NCBI GenBank assembly: GCA_964460345.1
Contig: CAYWRO010000040.1
Span: forward strand, 1-33,971
Reading direction: 5' to 3'
Source: CAYWRO01 sp964460345
Lineage (GTDB): Bacteria > Planctomycetota > Phycisphaerae > Phycisphaerales > UBA1924
DNA length: 33,971 nucleotides
Position numbers and translations under genes: made by a program. Below the pieces are notes generated by a model that saw only the letters and a list, made by a program, of their open reading frames with translations, was not told the DNA's origin and did not search any database. This document shows, piece by piece, positions 22,706 through 31,720 of this stretch. Within the stretch, counting starts at the first letter, position 1, and the number at the start of each line of letters is the position of its first letter.

Positions 22706-24538
22706 TCAATGCTCTTCCAGCGCCTCATGGTATCGGGTCAGCACCTTGCTTCGGGTCAGCAGCCCAACGACCCTTCCTCCCTGCGCTTCATCGAGCAGCG
22801 CGAGAGACGAAACATCGAACCGCGCCAGCTTGTCCATCACCGTGTCCAGGTGCTCTGAGACGTCGACCGTCGGGAGGTCTGTCCGCAGAAGTTCGGCCAC
22901 CAGCAACAGCGGGATTGCCTCGCGATCGATCAGCGCCGCCCGCATGTCGTTGCCGGTCACCATCCCCACGTACGCGCCATCCTGGTCCACCACGACAAAG
23001 TCCGGCACGCTGTGATACGCGTGCAGCGTCACGAGCTTGGCCAGCGGATCCGATGGATAAACCGGCTCCCGCGGCAGCGGCGTGATCTGACACGAAGCAA
23101 CCGGGATCCTTCGCAGGATCGTCAGGTCGCGCGCCGATCCCACGCGCAGGCCCTCCTGCCGGAGCTTGCTCGTGTAGATCGAGTCGCGCTCGATCAACTG
23201 CGCCACCACCGTCGCAACCACCGCCGCGAGCATGATCGGCAGCAGGACGCGCACGTCGCGCGTCAGCTCGAAGAGCATCAGAATGGCCGTCAGCGGCGCG
23301 TGCGTCGACGCCGCGACCAGTGCCGCCATCCCGACCAGCGCAAACGCCGCGGGCGAACTCCCCTCAGGCAGCAGCCCCACCGCGTCGAGCGTCACGCCGA
23401 ACGCCCCGCCTGCCGCCGCTCCCATGAACAGGCTTGGCGCGAATGTGCCGCCGGAGCCGCCGGACCCGAGCGTGAACGCGGTCCCCACCACTTTGCACAC
23501 CAGCAGCAGCGCCAGAAACAGCAGCACCCGCGGCCCGCTCGACGCCAGGGCGCCCGCCCCGTCCGAGCCGATGTACGCCGCCGGGTCGATCATCCGCCGG
23601 ATCACGTCATAGCCGTTGCCGAAGAAAGGGGGTGTGGCGCTGCGCGCAACGCCGACTCCGTCCATGAGCAGAAGAAACCCGATCCCCATCGCGCCCAGCA
23701 GCAGCGCTCCCAGGACCGGCCTGAGAATCGGATGCACGCGGGCGCGTCCAAAGACGGCCTCGCACATGTGGAGCAGTCGACCGAACGCCACCGCCACCAC
23801 GCCGCACACGACGCCGAGCGCGATGTAGGAGGGGAGCTCGATCAGCGTGAACTCGTACTGCGCCAGCCGGTGCGTGGAGGCAAAGATCGCCTCGTTTCGC
23901 CCCAGAATCGCCTGTGTCGTCGCCGCGGAGAAGACGGCGGAAACGACGATCGGCGTGAACGTCCGCAGCGAGAAATCTCGCAGCAGGATCTCCAGCACGA
24001 AGAACACGCCCGCGATCGGCGCGTTGAAGACCGATGCGATCCCCGCCGCGGCCCCGCACCCCACGAGCGTCACCATGTGCGTGCGCTCAACCCCAAGCCC
24101 CTGACCGGAGGCGGACCCCACCGTTGAGCCGATCTGAACGATCGGTCCTTCCGCCCCGCCGGAGCCGCCGCTGCCGACCGTGCAGATGCTGGCCAGCACC
24201 TTGACGACCCCGACGCGCAGCTTGATGATGCCGCGTTTCTGGATGATGGCGCGCATGACCTCGGGAACGCCGTGCCCCTTCGCATCCGGCGCGAAGAAGT
24301 ACACCAGCAGCCCCGTCCCCAGCGCGCCGGCCATTGGAATCAGCGGCAGAAGCCACAGCGACATCCGCTCGCGCCGATGCGTGCTGAACTCGGCGGTCCA
24401 TTCCAGCCCCGCCATGAACGCCACAGCGCCGATCGCCGTCAGCGTCCCCACCAGCGCGCCGAGCACGATCAGGTACCAGTCGCGCTCGAACCCAAGACGC
24501 TCTGAAACCCTCCGAAGTGTCGCGCGGACAGGAGCCAT
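22706..24538 (-). CDS. ClC-family chloride channel or H+/Cl- exchanger with CBS pair
   Basis: This 610-residue protein has the ClC transporter domain (about 20-440) and a CBS pair at the C-terminus (PVYPSDPLAKLVTLHAYHSVPDFVVV; RTDLPTVDVSEHLDTVMDKLARFDVSSLALLDE). Selectivity motifs are visible: GHGVPE in place of GSGIPE, GSGGSGGAEGP with the external gating Glu, and GSGGSGGTFAPSLFMG. The second glutamate position (FNAPIAGVFFVLEILL) is also Glu, as in exchangers, so proton-coupled transport is possible. The Ser-to-His change in the first motif occurs in a known bacterial subgroup. ATG 24538 has no Shine-Dalgarno; a TACCCT box lies 11 nt upstream. Confidence 0.92.
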   Translation of the reverse strand: MAPVRATLRRVSERLGFERDWYLIVLGALVGTLTAIGAVAFMAGLEWTAEFSTHRRERMSLWLLPLIPMAGALGTGLLVYFFAPDAKGHGVPEVMRAIIQKRGIIKLRVGVVKVLASICTVGSGGSGGAEGPIVQIGSTVGSASGQGLGVERTHMVTLVGCGAAAGIASVFNAPIAGVFFVLEILLRDFSLRTFTPIVVSAVFSAATTQAILGRNEAIFASTHRLAQYEFTLIELPSYIALGVVCGVVAVAFGRLLHMCEAVFGRARVHPILRPVLGALLLGAMGIGFLLLMDGVGVARSATPPFFGNGYDVIRRMIDPAAYIGSDGAGALASSGPRVLLFLALLLVCKVVGTAFTLGSGGSGGTFAPSLFMGAAAGGAFGVTLDAVGLLPEGSSPAAFALVGMAALVAASTHAPLTAILMLFELTRDVRVLLPIMLAAVVATVVAQLIERDSIYTSKLRQEGLRVGSARDLTILRRIPVASCQITPLPREPVYPSDPLAKLVTLHAYHSVPDFVVVDQDGAYVGMVTGNDMRAALIDREAIPLLLVAELLRTDLPTVDVSEHLDTVMDKLARFDVSSLALLDEAQGGRVVGLLTRSKVLTRYHEALEEH

Positions 24539-24549
24539 GAGAGAGTGTT

Positions 24550-24555
24550 AGGGTA
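24550..24555 (-). promoter_or_regulatory. TAnnnT -10 element (TACCCT) 11 nt before the ClC ATG
   Basis: The minus strand reads GGTACCCT-AACACTCTCTC-ATG with no purine-rich ribosome site, suggesting a leader of about 4-5 nt. Confidence 0.4.
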
Positions 24556-24640
24556 CCGAGGGCTGCCTGCCCGCTGAGTCTCGCTGTGCGGGCCTGCGAT
24601 TGCTGCCGCCCGAGCGCTCAGACCGGCATTCAGAGCTTCA

Positions 24641-27463
24641 TCAAGCTACCGACTCAAGCGGCTGCGACGGCGTCACATCCGATGGATCATCGATCACCAG
24701 CGCCTCGACCGGCGGCGCATCCTTCAGGGGCTTGCCGTTCTTGTCCGTCAGCGGACGGCCGTCGAGCGTCCGCACGACCGGAATCGGATTCGCCCGGTCA
24801 TGCTCCGCGAGGGCCGCCTCAAGCGCCGCTCGCTGCTCCTCCGGCAACTCCGCCCACTTGCCGCGGCCGCGGCACTTGGGGAACCCGCTGCACCCGAGCC
24901 ACGGCCCGCGAATTCCGCTCCGCAGGTTCAGGGGTTTGCCGCACTTGGCGCAGGGCAGTTCCGTTACCAGCGGCGGCGGCGACGGCGCTGTCACGAATCC
25001 CTTCTTGTCGACGTTGAGAATGCCCGAACACGGGTTCGTCTCGTCGTTGTACCGCGCGCACCCGAGGAAGGGGCCGAACCGCCCCGTTCGCCGCACCATC
25101 GGGCCGTTGCACTTGATGCACGCCACGTTAACCCAGTCGGCCATCCGCGGCCGCCCCTCCCGATCGACCGGGCACGCGTACTTGCATTCCGGATAGTTCG
25201 AGCAGGAGAGGAACCGCCCGTTCTTGCCGAACCGGTACACCAAGTCCGATCCGCACTCCTGGCAGCGGTACTCCTTGGGCGCAGGATGCACCTCCGCCTT
25301 GGCGTGCTTGAGGTTCTCCTCCGCGTGCGTGAGCGCATCGCGGAAGGGCCCATAGAACCGGTGCAGCATCTGCACCCAGTCCATGTTGTCCTCTTCGATC
25401 TTGTCAAGCTCCGCTTCCATGTCGCGGGTGTACCCGACGTCCAGAATGCGCGGGAACGCCTCGACCAGCTTGTCGGTAACCACCTCGCCCAGGTCCGTCG
25501 CATACAGCGCGCGATTCACCTGCTCGACGTACTTGCGGTCCTGAATCGTCTGGATGATTGAGGCGTAGGTCGACGGGCGGCCGATCCCCTCACTTTCCAG
25601 CGCCTTGATGAGCGATGCCTCGGTGTACCGCGCCGGCGGCGACGTGAACTTCTGGATCGGGTTGATCCAGAACGGGCTCACGCGCTGCTGCTCCTGCAAC
25701 GTCGGCAGCGTCGCCGTGTCCGTCGCCAGCGGCACGCCGGCGACCTTGTAAAACCCGTCAAACACAAGCGTGCGCCCCGTCGCCTTGAACGTGCACGGCC
25801 GGCTCGCGTCGCGCCCGCCCTCAATCAACACCGTCGTCGCATCCCACTGCGCGGGCGTCATCTGGCACGCGACGAAGCGCTCCCAGATCAACGAGTACAG
25901 CCGGAACTGGTCCGGCTTCAGGGCATTGCGCACACGCGATGGTGGATACGCCAGCGACGTTGGCCGGATCGCCTCGTGCGCCTCTTGCGCATCCTTGTTG
26001 CTGGACGAATAGAAGTTCGGCTTCTCCGGCAGGTACTTCTCGCCGTACTGCTTCGCGATGTACTCGCGCACCATCTGGATCGCCTGCCCCGAAAGGCTCG
26101 TCGAGTCCGTACGCATGTACGTGATCAGGCCGACAGGGCCCTCGCCCGGGATGTCCACGCCTTCGTAGAGTTGCTGCGCGGCCCGCATGGTCCGCTGCGC
26201 GCCGAAGCCCAGCCGCGTGCTGGCCGCCTGCTGCAGCGTCGATGTGATGAACGGCGCCGACGGTCGGCTGCTCGTCCGCTTCGTCTCGATCGACTTCACC
26301 TTGTACGGCGTCGCCGGATCGGCCTCGCCGGAGATCCGCCGCGTCCACCGCGCCGGCCCCTTGCCGTCCTCATCTTCCTCCACCTCGCTGCGGATGTTCG
26401 TCAGGCCGGCCAGTTCCGCAACGCTGCGAACCTCGCCGGTCAGATCGCACCGCTCCGGCCGCTCGAACCGCGCGCTCGGCGTCCGCCGAGCATCCGGGCT
26501 CGTCTCGGCCGGCGCATCCAGGTCCACGGGCGCGACCACGTCGGCCCCGCCCTGGCGAATGTCGAACTTCTCCCCGCCGACCTCGACCAGCTCCGCGCGG
26601 ATCGCACCGTGCTCGGCCAGCCACGCGTTCTGCGCCTTGACGGTCGGCCCAGCCCCCTTCTCATCGCGCTGGTTCAGCAGCGCGTTCCACTCCGGCCCGA
26701 GCCGCCGCGCGGTCGCCTCGTCCAGCGCGAAGTTGGCCACGACCTGCCAGTACTCATCCGGTGTGAACGCGCGAATCTCCCGCTCGCGCTCCACCACCAG
26801 CCGCACCGCCACGCTCTGCACACGCCCCGCGCTCAGCCCCCGCGCCACCTTCTTCCACAGCAGCGGAGAAACCTGGTACCCCACAATCCGGTCCAGAATC
26901 CGTCGCGCCTGCTGGGCATTCACACGGTCCATGTCGATCGCGTGAGGATTCTGGAACGCCTTCTCAATATCCTGGCGCGTGATCGCGGCGAAGATCACGC
27001 GCTTGGCCGTCCGCGGGCTCACCCCAAGCTCCTCGGCCAGGTGCCACGCGATCGCCTCCCCCTCCCGGTCAAGGTCCGTCGCGAACCACACATCCGCCGC
27101 TTCCCGCGCCGCCCGCTTCAACTCGCTGATCCGATCCTTCTTCCCGGACAGGACCTCGTAGGTCGGCCGGAAGTCATGCTCCAGATCAACCCCCGGAACG
27201 GGGGCCTTCTGCCCCTTCGGCGCCTTCGTCGGAAGATCGCGCACGTGTCCCACGCTCGCCATCACCACGTAGTCCGGCCCCAGGTACCGGTTGATCGTCT
27301 TCGCCTTCGCCGGCGACTCCACGATCACCAGTTGCTTCCCCTTGGCCGATCGCGCCGCACCGCTTCCGCCGCTGCCGCCACGGGAGCGCGAACCACCGCC
27401 GCCGGCCTTCCGGCCCGGCGATCTCGAACGTGACGATGTTTTTGACGCGGCTTTCTTCGCCAT
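24641..27463 (-). CDS. topA: DNA topoisomerase I, with three zinc ribbons and an inserted segment
   Basis: This 940-residue type IA topoisomerase relaxes negative supercoils. The TOPRIM domain starts at KQLVIVESPAKAKTINRYLG and includes DLDREGEAIAWHLAEEL. The active-site Tyr is in LITYMRTDSTSLS (near residue 449). Three C-terminal C4 zinc ribbons follow: CQECGSDLVYR..CSNYPEC, CIKCNGPMVRRT..C and CAKCGKPLNLRS..C. The first 40 residues are a Ser/Arg/Gly/Lys-rich tail. Residues about 255-390 hold extra sequence not in E. coli TopA, including a Glu/Asp-rich stretch. ATG 27463 (MAKKAAS) is preferred to 27484 because a run of G lies just before it. Confidence 0.95.
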   Translation of the reverse strand: MAKKAASKTSSRSRSPGRKAGGGGSRSRGGSGGSGAARSAKGKQLVIVESPAKAKTINRYLGPDYVVMASVGHVRDLPTKAPKGQKAPVPGVDLEHDFRPTYEVLSGKKDRISELKRAAREAADVWFATDLDREGEAIAWHLAEELGVSPRTAKRVIFAAITRQDIEKAFQNPHAIDMDRVNAQQARRILDRIVGYQVSPLLWKKVARGLSAGRVQSVAVRLVVEREREIRAFTPDEYWQVVANFALDEATARRLGPEWNALLNQRDEKGAGPTVKAQNAWLAEHGAIRAELVEVGGEKFDIRQGGADVVAPVDLDAPAETSPDARRTPSARFERPERCDLTGEVRSVAELAGLTNIRSEVEEDEDGKGPARWTRRISGEADPATPYKVKSIETKRTSSRPSAPFITSTLQQAASTRLGFGAQRTMRAAQQLYEGVDIPGEGPVGLITYMRTDSTSLSGQAIQMVREYIAKQYGEKYLPEKPNFYSSSNKDAQEAHEAIRPTSLAYPPSRVRNALKPDQFRLYSLIWERFVACQMTPAQWDATTVLIEGGRDASRPCTFKATGRTLVFDGFYKVAGVPLATDTATLPTLQEQQRVSPFWINPIQKFTSPPARYTEASLIKALESEGIGRPSTYASIIQTIQDRKYVEQVNRALYATDLGEVVTDKLVEAFPRILDVGYTRDMEAELDKIEEDNMDWVQMLHRFYGPFRDALTHAEENLKHAKAEVHPAPKEYRCQECGSDLVYRFGKNGRFLSCSNYPECKYACPVDREGRPRMADWVNVACIKCNGPMVRRTGRFGPFLGCARYNDETNPCSGILNVDKKGFVTAPSPPPLVTELPCAKCGKPLNLRSGIRGPWLGCSGFPKCRGRGKWAELPEEQRAALEAALAEHDRANPIPVVRTLDGRPLTDKNGKPLKDAPPVEALVIDDPSDVTPSQPLESVA

Positions 27464-27625
27464 CTGCTTTCGTTCTCCCCCCATTTCTGGGTGATTACAT
27501 AACCATCCCCCGCCGGACCGGCTCCCCTTGGTAGATCCGGGTGCGGGGTGGAGTCAAGCGCGGGCCATCAAGGCCAGTGCCGATTCTCTCTCGGCTGTTT
27601 CACCCTCCCGCTCGACAACCTTTCC

Positions 27626-28609
27626 TCAAGGTTCCCCGCCACCGACCCCGGCCTCACCCCCTGCTACGAGGTCGCTAAACAGTTGTTCTACAACAACTTG
27701 CGCGAGTTCGGCCGGGGAGCGATCCACCACCTGGACCCACACGCTGCCGGGCGTGGTTCTCAGCCGCCGCAGCCACGTCCTTTGATTCTTTGAAAATCTG
27801 CGGGTTTCAACCTTAATTTTCTCGACGGCCTCTTCAAGCGAGCAATCCCCCCGAATGTGGGCGGCCAGTTGCTTGTACCCCAGCGCTTCACCCGCTTGCG
27901 GCCCCAGTCGCCCCGCCTCAACCAGCCCCCGCGCCTCCTCCAGGAGCCCCCGCTCCATCATCCCCTTCACCCGCGCGTTGATCCGTCGGTTCAGCGTCTC
28001 GGCAGGCCACTCGAGCCCGAACACCATGCAATCCCGCCGCACGCCGCCCTGCACATCCCACTGGGCCTGGTGCTCGCTGATGGGTCGGCCGGTCAGCCGG
28101 TACACCTCCAGCGCCCGCACCGTCCGGCGCACATCGTTCGGATGGATCCGCGTAGCCGCGGCGGGGTCCACCCGCTCCAATTCCGCGCGCCGCTCCGCCG
28201 CCGGCATGGCTGTCAACTGCGCCCGCAACGCCGCATCCGGCTCCGGCCCCTCGAAGAGGCCCTCCAGCAGCGCCTTGATGTACAGGTGCGTCCCCCCCAC
28301 CACGATCGGAACTCCCCCCTTCCCCTTCACCTCCGCAATCGCCGCTTCGGCCATCTCCAGCCACGTGTCAACGCTGAAGCGCTCGGTCGGCTCCACCACA
28401 TCAATCAGCCGGTGCGGCACGCCGCGGCGTTCCGCCTCCGTCGGCTTGGCCGAGCCGATGTCCAGCCCGCGATAGATCTGGATCGAGTCCGCCGTCACGA
28501 CTTCGGCGGCCACGCCCCGCCGCCCCAGCAGCAGCGCAACCTCTACGGCCACGTCCGACTTGCCGCCGGCCGTGGGCCCGATGATGACAGGAAATCGCGC
28601 TGCAGGCAT
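27626..28609 (-). CDS. miaA: tRNA dimethylallyltransferase
   Basis: This 327-residue enzyme adds the dimethylallyl group to A37 of tRNAs reading UNN codons. It has the P-loop GPTAGGKSD, the substrate Asp region VTADSIQIYRGLDIGSAKPT, GGTHLYIKALLEGLF and the family's ALEVYRLTGRPISEHQ and GALGYKQL-type segment (EALGYKQLAAHI). Length is near normal (about 300-320). ATG 28609 has no Shine-Dalgarno. It is followed at about 160 nt by topA on the same strand. The last 30 residues are variable and Gly-rich. Confidence 0.95.
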   Translation of the reverse strand: MPAARFPVIIGPTAGGKSDVAVEVALLLGRRGVAAEVVTADSIQIYRGLDIGSAKPTEAERRGVPHRLIDVVEPTERFSVDTWLEMAEAAIAEVKGKGGVPIVVGGTHLYIKALLEGLFEGPEPDAALRAQLTAMPAAERRAELERVDPAAATRIHPNDVRRTVRALEVYRLTGRPISEHQAQWDVQGGVRRDCMVFGLEWPAETLNRRINARVKGMMERGLLEEARGLVEAGRLGPQAGEALGYKQLAAHIRGDCSLEEAVEKIKVETRRFSKNQRTWLRRLRTTPGSVWVQVVDRSPAELAQVVVEQLFSDLVAGGEAGVGGGEP

Positions 28610-28640
28610 GGCGCATTCTTGCCGCCACGCCCGTCGGCGA

Positions 28641-28988
28641 TCATGCCGCGGCCCGGAGCCCCTCTCCGGTCACGTGCGCCGCCGCCAGCGACCTCTCGAG
28701 CCGGATCGCCACGCGCTGCGTGCCATCCTGGTTGCGCCGGGCGCGCACGATGCACCCTGGGATCATGCCCCCGGCCCGAAGCAGGGCCGCGTTGTGCCAC
28801 TCAATCGCCACCTGCGCGCCCTGCCCCGCCTCCAACTCGCGAGCACCCTCTACTTCCAGGAGCACGCCGCGAGCGGAGACATTTACGGTTCGGGCCGGCA
28901 GAAACCGCCCGCCCTGCACGCAGACTTTGGCGCCGCGCTGGATGTTCACCCGCGGGCCCTCTCGCCGATCTTCCCTGCTGGTCGCCAT
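28641..28988 (-). CDS. PilZ-domain protein
   Basis: This 115-residue protein is a single PilZ domain with both c-di-GMP motifs: REGPR (RxxxR) near residue 9 and NVSARG (NxSxxG) near 34-39. The strands LLEVEGARELEAGQGAQVAIEW and GCIVRARRNQDGTQRVAIRLE follow as expected. ATG 28988 (MATSREDRR) is used, with GGGAG about 9 nt upstream; the frame stays open to 29030 with nothing family-like. It lies 31 nt before miaA and may be co-transcribed with it. Its target is unknown. Confidence 0.85.
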   Translation of the reverse strand: MATSREDRREGPRVNIQRGAKVCVQGGRFLPARTVNVSARGVLLEVEGARELEAGQGAQVAIEWHNAALLRAGGMIPGCIVRARRNQDGTQRVAIRLERSLAAAHVTGEGLRAAA

Positions 28989-29080
28989 GTTCGGTCTCCC
29001 GTTGTGACGGCGCCCGGACAAACCGGACAACCGGTTCCAGTCACAGGCATCGGCGCGGAACGCCGATCACTTGATTGTCC

Positions 29081-30151
29081 ATGGACGTTTCCGTCATCAT
29101 CCCGACCCACGGCCGCCCTGAACAGGTGGCCGCCTGCATCGACGCACTGACCCGCCAGACGCTCCCGGCCGACCGATTCGAGGTGTTGGTCGGCATCGAC
29201 GGCCCTGATCAGGGGGAGTCCGCCGCCCTCGATCGGCGCGGCGGCAGCCTGAACCTCACGGTCCGGGCCCTTCCGAAGCGCTGGCAGGCCGCCGTCCGCA
29301 ACGACTTGGCCGCGCAGGCTCGTGGCGACCTCTTCGTCTTCTTTAATGACGATGTCTTGCCGACGCCCGAGTGCCTGGAAGCCCATTTGCACGCGCACCG
29401 CATGCGCGGCATGGGCCCCGCGCTCGTCCTCGGCGATGCGCCGTGGCAACGGCCGAAGCGTGACACGCTCTTCGACCGCCTGATCCGCACCACCTCCATG
29501 GTCTTCTTCTACGACCAGATGCCGGGCTCCGCCGCGTGGCGGGAAGCACACGCGTCGGACGGGCATGCGGATGCGCCGCACGACCCCGCGCGCGACTGGG
29601 GCTTCCGCCACGCCTGGCTGCTGAACCTCTCCTGCCCCGCCCGCCTGTATAAGGAAGCGGGCGGGCTGAGCGTCTTTGAGGGCACCTACGGCTTCGAGGA
29701 CGACGAGTTTGCCTGGCGCGCGGCAGCACAACACGGCGCGAGCGTCATCTTTGAGCCGCGAGCCTCGGCCGTACACAATCATCGCCTCACGCCCGCGGCG
29801 TACCTGCAGCGCGAGCGGGCGCTGGGCCGCTCAGCCTTCCTCTTCGCTCGCGCAGCCCCCCAGTGCGCGCAAGCCATGTTCGGGCGGGACATCACCTCCC
29901 CGGGCGAACTCGAGTACAGCCGCCAGTTTGTCAAGCGCGAAGCCCCCGCAGCACGTCGCCTGCAGGAGAGTTTCGAGCGCCTGGCGACCATCCCTGCCTC
30001 TGCGATCAACGGTGCGCACGCCGTCGAGTTGACGACCTTGCTCTACCAGCACCATCTGCTGCTGAAGCGCTGGACATGGAGAACCGGACTGCTCGAGAGC
30101 AGCGAAGCGGCAGTTGAAGGTGCGCACGCTCACCTCGCATCGACTGTTTAG
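29081..30151 (+). CDS. Family 2 glycosyltransferase
   Basis: This 356-residue protein is a GT-A fold enzyme. It starts with DVSVIIPTHGRPEQVAACIDALTRQTL, has the donor/metal motif FVFFNDDVLPT near 87-97, then the galactosyltransferase-like C-terminal motif (GGLSVFEGTYGFEDDEFAWRAAAQHGA) with the ED pair used for acceptor activation. The last 120 residues are helical and of unknown role. The frame opens at TTG 29075, but ATG 29081 directly precedes the fold and is preferred. It is 29 nt upstream of gatA, on the same strand. Donor and acceptor are unknown. Confidence 0.88.
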   Translation: MDVSVIIPTHGRPEQVAACIDALTRQTLPADRFEVLVGIDGPDQGESAALDRRGGSLNLTVRALPKRWQAAVRNDLAAQARGDLFVFFNDDVLPTPECLEAHLHAHRMRGMGPALVLGDAPWQRPKRDTLFDRLIRTTSMVFFYDQMPGSAAWREAHASDGHADAPHDPARDWGFRHAWLLNLSCPARLYKEAGGLSVFEGTYGFEDDEFAWRAAAQHGASVIFEPRASAVHNHRLTPAAYLQRERALGRSAFLFARAAPQCAQAMFGRDITSPGELEYSRQFVKREAPAARRLQESFERLATIPASAINGAHAVELTTLLYQHHLLLKRWTWRTGLLESSEAAVEGAHAHLASTV

Positions 30152-30168
30152 CGGCTGTCCCGCCACCC

Positions 30169-30174
30169 TACTCT
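30169..30174 (+). promoter_or_regulatory. TAnnnT -10 element (TACTCT) 6 nt before the gatA ATG
   Basis: The sequence reads ACCCTACTCT-TGCTCA-ATG. With usual -10 to start spacing, transcription begins at the A of the ATG, a leaderless arrangement. No Shine-Dalgarno is present. Confidence 0.45.
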
Positions 30175-30180
30175 TGCTCA

Positions 30181-31719
30181 ATGTCACTGCCGCCTGCCCC
30201 TTCTCTCGCCTCACTCCGCACCGCGATCGCCCGCGGCGAGACGACCGCCGAGCACGTCACACGCGACGCGCTGCAGCGCCTCCACGCGCTCAACGGGGAA
30301 CTCAACGCCTTCATCGACATCTTCGATGAGTACGCCATCAACCAGGCCCAGTGGATCGATGCGCGCCTGGCTGAGCTGCGCCTGGCAGGCGGGACGCCCG
30401 CTCCACAGGCGGCTAACGATCTCTCCCCGATCGGTCCCCTGGCAGGCGTTCCGATCGCCATCAAGGACAACATCTGTCTCTCCTGGGGCCGCACGACGTG
30501 CGCCTCGCGCTTCCTTGAGAACTACCACTCGCCGTACACGGCCACCGCCGCGCAACTGCTCATTGACGCCGGCGCGATCATCGTCGGCAAGACCAACCTT
30601 GACGAGTTCAGCATGGGTTCCTCCGGCGAACACTCCGCTTTCGGCCCCACGCGCAACCCGTGGGACATGTCGCGCGTCGCCGGCGGCTCGTCGTCAGGAT
30701 CGGCCGCCGCAGTCGCGGCGGGGATCGTCCCGGGCGCGCTCGGGTCTGACACGGGCGGCTCGATCCGCCAGCCCGCCTCTCTCTGCGGCGTCGTCGGTGT
30801 GAAGCCGACATACGGCCGTGTCAGCCGCTACGGGCTCGTCGCCTTCGCCTCCGGGCTGGACCAGATCGGCCCGATCGCCCGCACCGTCGAAGACGCCGCC
30901 ATTCTCCTGAACGTCATCTGCGGCTTCGATCCGCTCGACTCCACCAGCGCTGAGGTCGGCGTGCCGGACTTCGCCGCGCACCTGGATGAGCCGATTGCAA
31001 ACCTGCGCATCGGCGTGCCTTCGCAGGCGCGCAGCGACGCCAATCACCCCGCCGTCAACGAGGCCGTCGACCGCGCCATCGCTGTCTATCGCGAGGCCGG
31101 CGCGACGATCGTCGAAGTCGACCTGCCGCACATGGATGAGGGCATCGCCGCGTACTACATCATCAGCCCCGCGGAGGCCTCCTCGAATCTCGCCCGGTAC
31201 GACGGCATCCGCTACGGCCGCCGCGCGGAACTCAAGCCGGGCGAGGGGCTCGAAGACCTCTACCGCCGCTCGCGCGCCGAGGGGTTCGGTCCGGAAGTCC
31301 AGCGCCGCATCATGCTCGGTACGCACGTCCTCTCGGCCGGCTACTACGACGCGTACTACAACACCGCCCTCAAGGTCCGCCGCCTGATCAAGCAGGACTA
31401 CGACGCCGCGTTCGCAGGGCAGGGAGGAAAGGGTGGATGCCACGCCCTCCTCATGCCGACAGCGCCTCACCCCGCCTTCCGCCTGGGCGAGAAAGCCGAC
31501 GACCCGCTCGCGCTCTACCTGGAGGACTCCTACACCGTCGGGGCCAACCTGGCCGGCCTGCCCGGGCTGAGCGTGCCGATGCTGGTGGCTTCCGACGGCG
31601 AGGCACGGCTCCCTGTTGGGGTGCAGTTGATTGGACCGGCGCTGGGCGAGACGACGCTCCTGCGGGCGGCCCGAACCTTGGAAAGAGCGGCAGCGCCGCT
31701 CTGCCTTCCCAAATGGTGA
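30181..31719 (+). CDS. gatA: Glutamyl-tRNA(Gln)/aspartyl-tRNA(Asn) amidotransferase subunit A
   Basis: This 512-residue amidase releases ammonia from glutamine for the GatCAB enzyme that corrects Glu-tRNA(Gln) and Asp-tRNA(Asn). The Ser-cisSer-Lys catalytic set is visible: Lys in GVPIAIKDNI, the cis-Ser in GGSSSGSAAAVAAG and the nucleophile in GSDTGGSIRQPASLCG. It also has GKTNLDEFSMGSSGEHSAFGPTRNPWD and KPTYGRVSRYGLVAFASGLDQIGP, which distinguish GatA from other amidases. gatC and gatB are not next to it; the neighbours are a glycosyltransferase and a convergent HEAT protein, 1 nt from its stop. It has a leaderless-type start. Confidence 0.95.
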   Translation: MSLPPAPSLASLRTAIARGETTAEHVTRDALQRLHALNGELNAFIDIFDEYAINQAQWIDARLAELRLAGGTPAPQAANDLSPIGPLAGVPIAIKDNICLSWGRTTCASRFLENYHSPYTATAAQLLIDAGAIIVGKTNLDEFSMGSSGEHSAFGPTRNPWDMSRVAGGSSSGSAAAVAAGIVPGALGSDTGGSIRQPASLCGVVGVKPTYGRVSRYGLVAFASGLDQIGPIARTVEDAAILLNVICGFDPLDSTSAEVGVPDFAAHLDEPIANLRIGVPSQARSDANHPAVNEAVDRAIAVYREAGATIVEVDLPHMDEGIAAYYIISPAEASSNLARYDGIRYGRRAELKPGEGLEDLYRRSRAEGFGPEVQRRIMLGTHVLSAGYYDAYYNTALKVRRLIKQDYDAAFAGQGGKGGCHALLMPTAPHPAFRLGEKADDPLALYLEDSYTVGANLAGLPGLSVPMLVASDGEARLPVGVQLIGPALGETTLLRAARTLERAAAPLCLPKW

Positions 31720-31720
31720 G

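Noticed and set aside
27617..27633. AACCTT-N5-AAGGTT hairpin at the miaA stop
   Set aside because: Six-bp stem with no U-tract and overlapping the coding end; too weak for a terminator.
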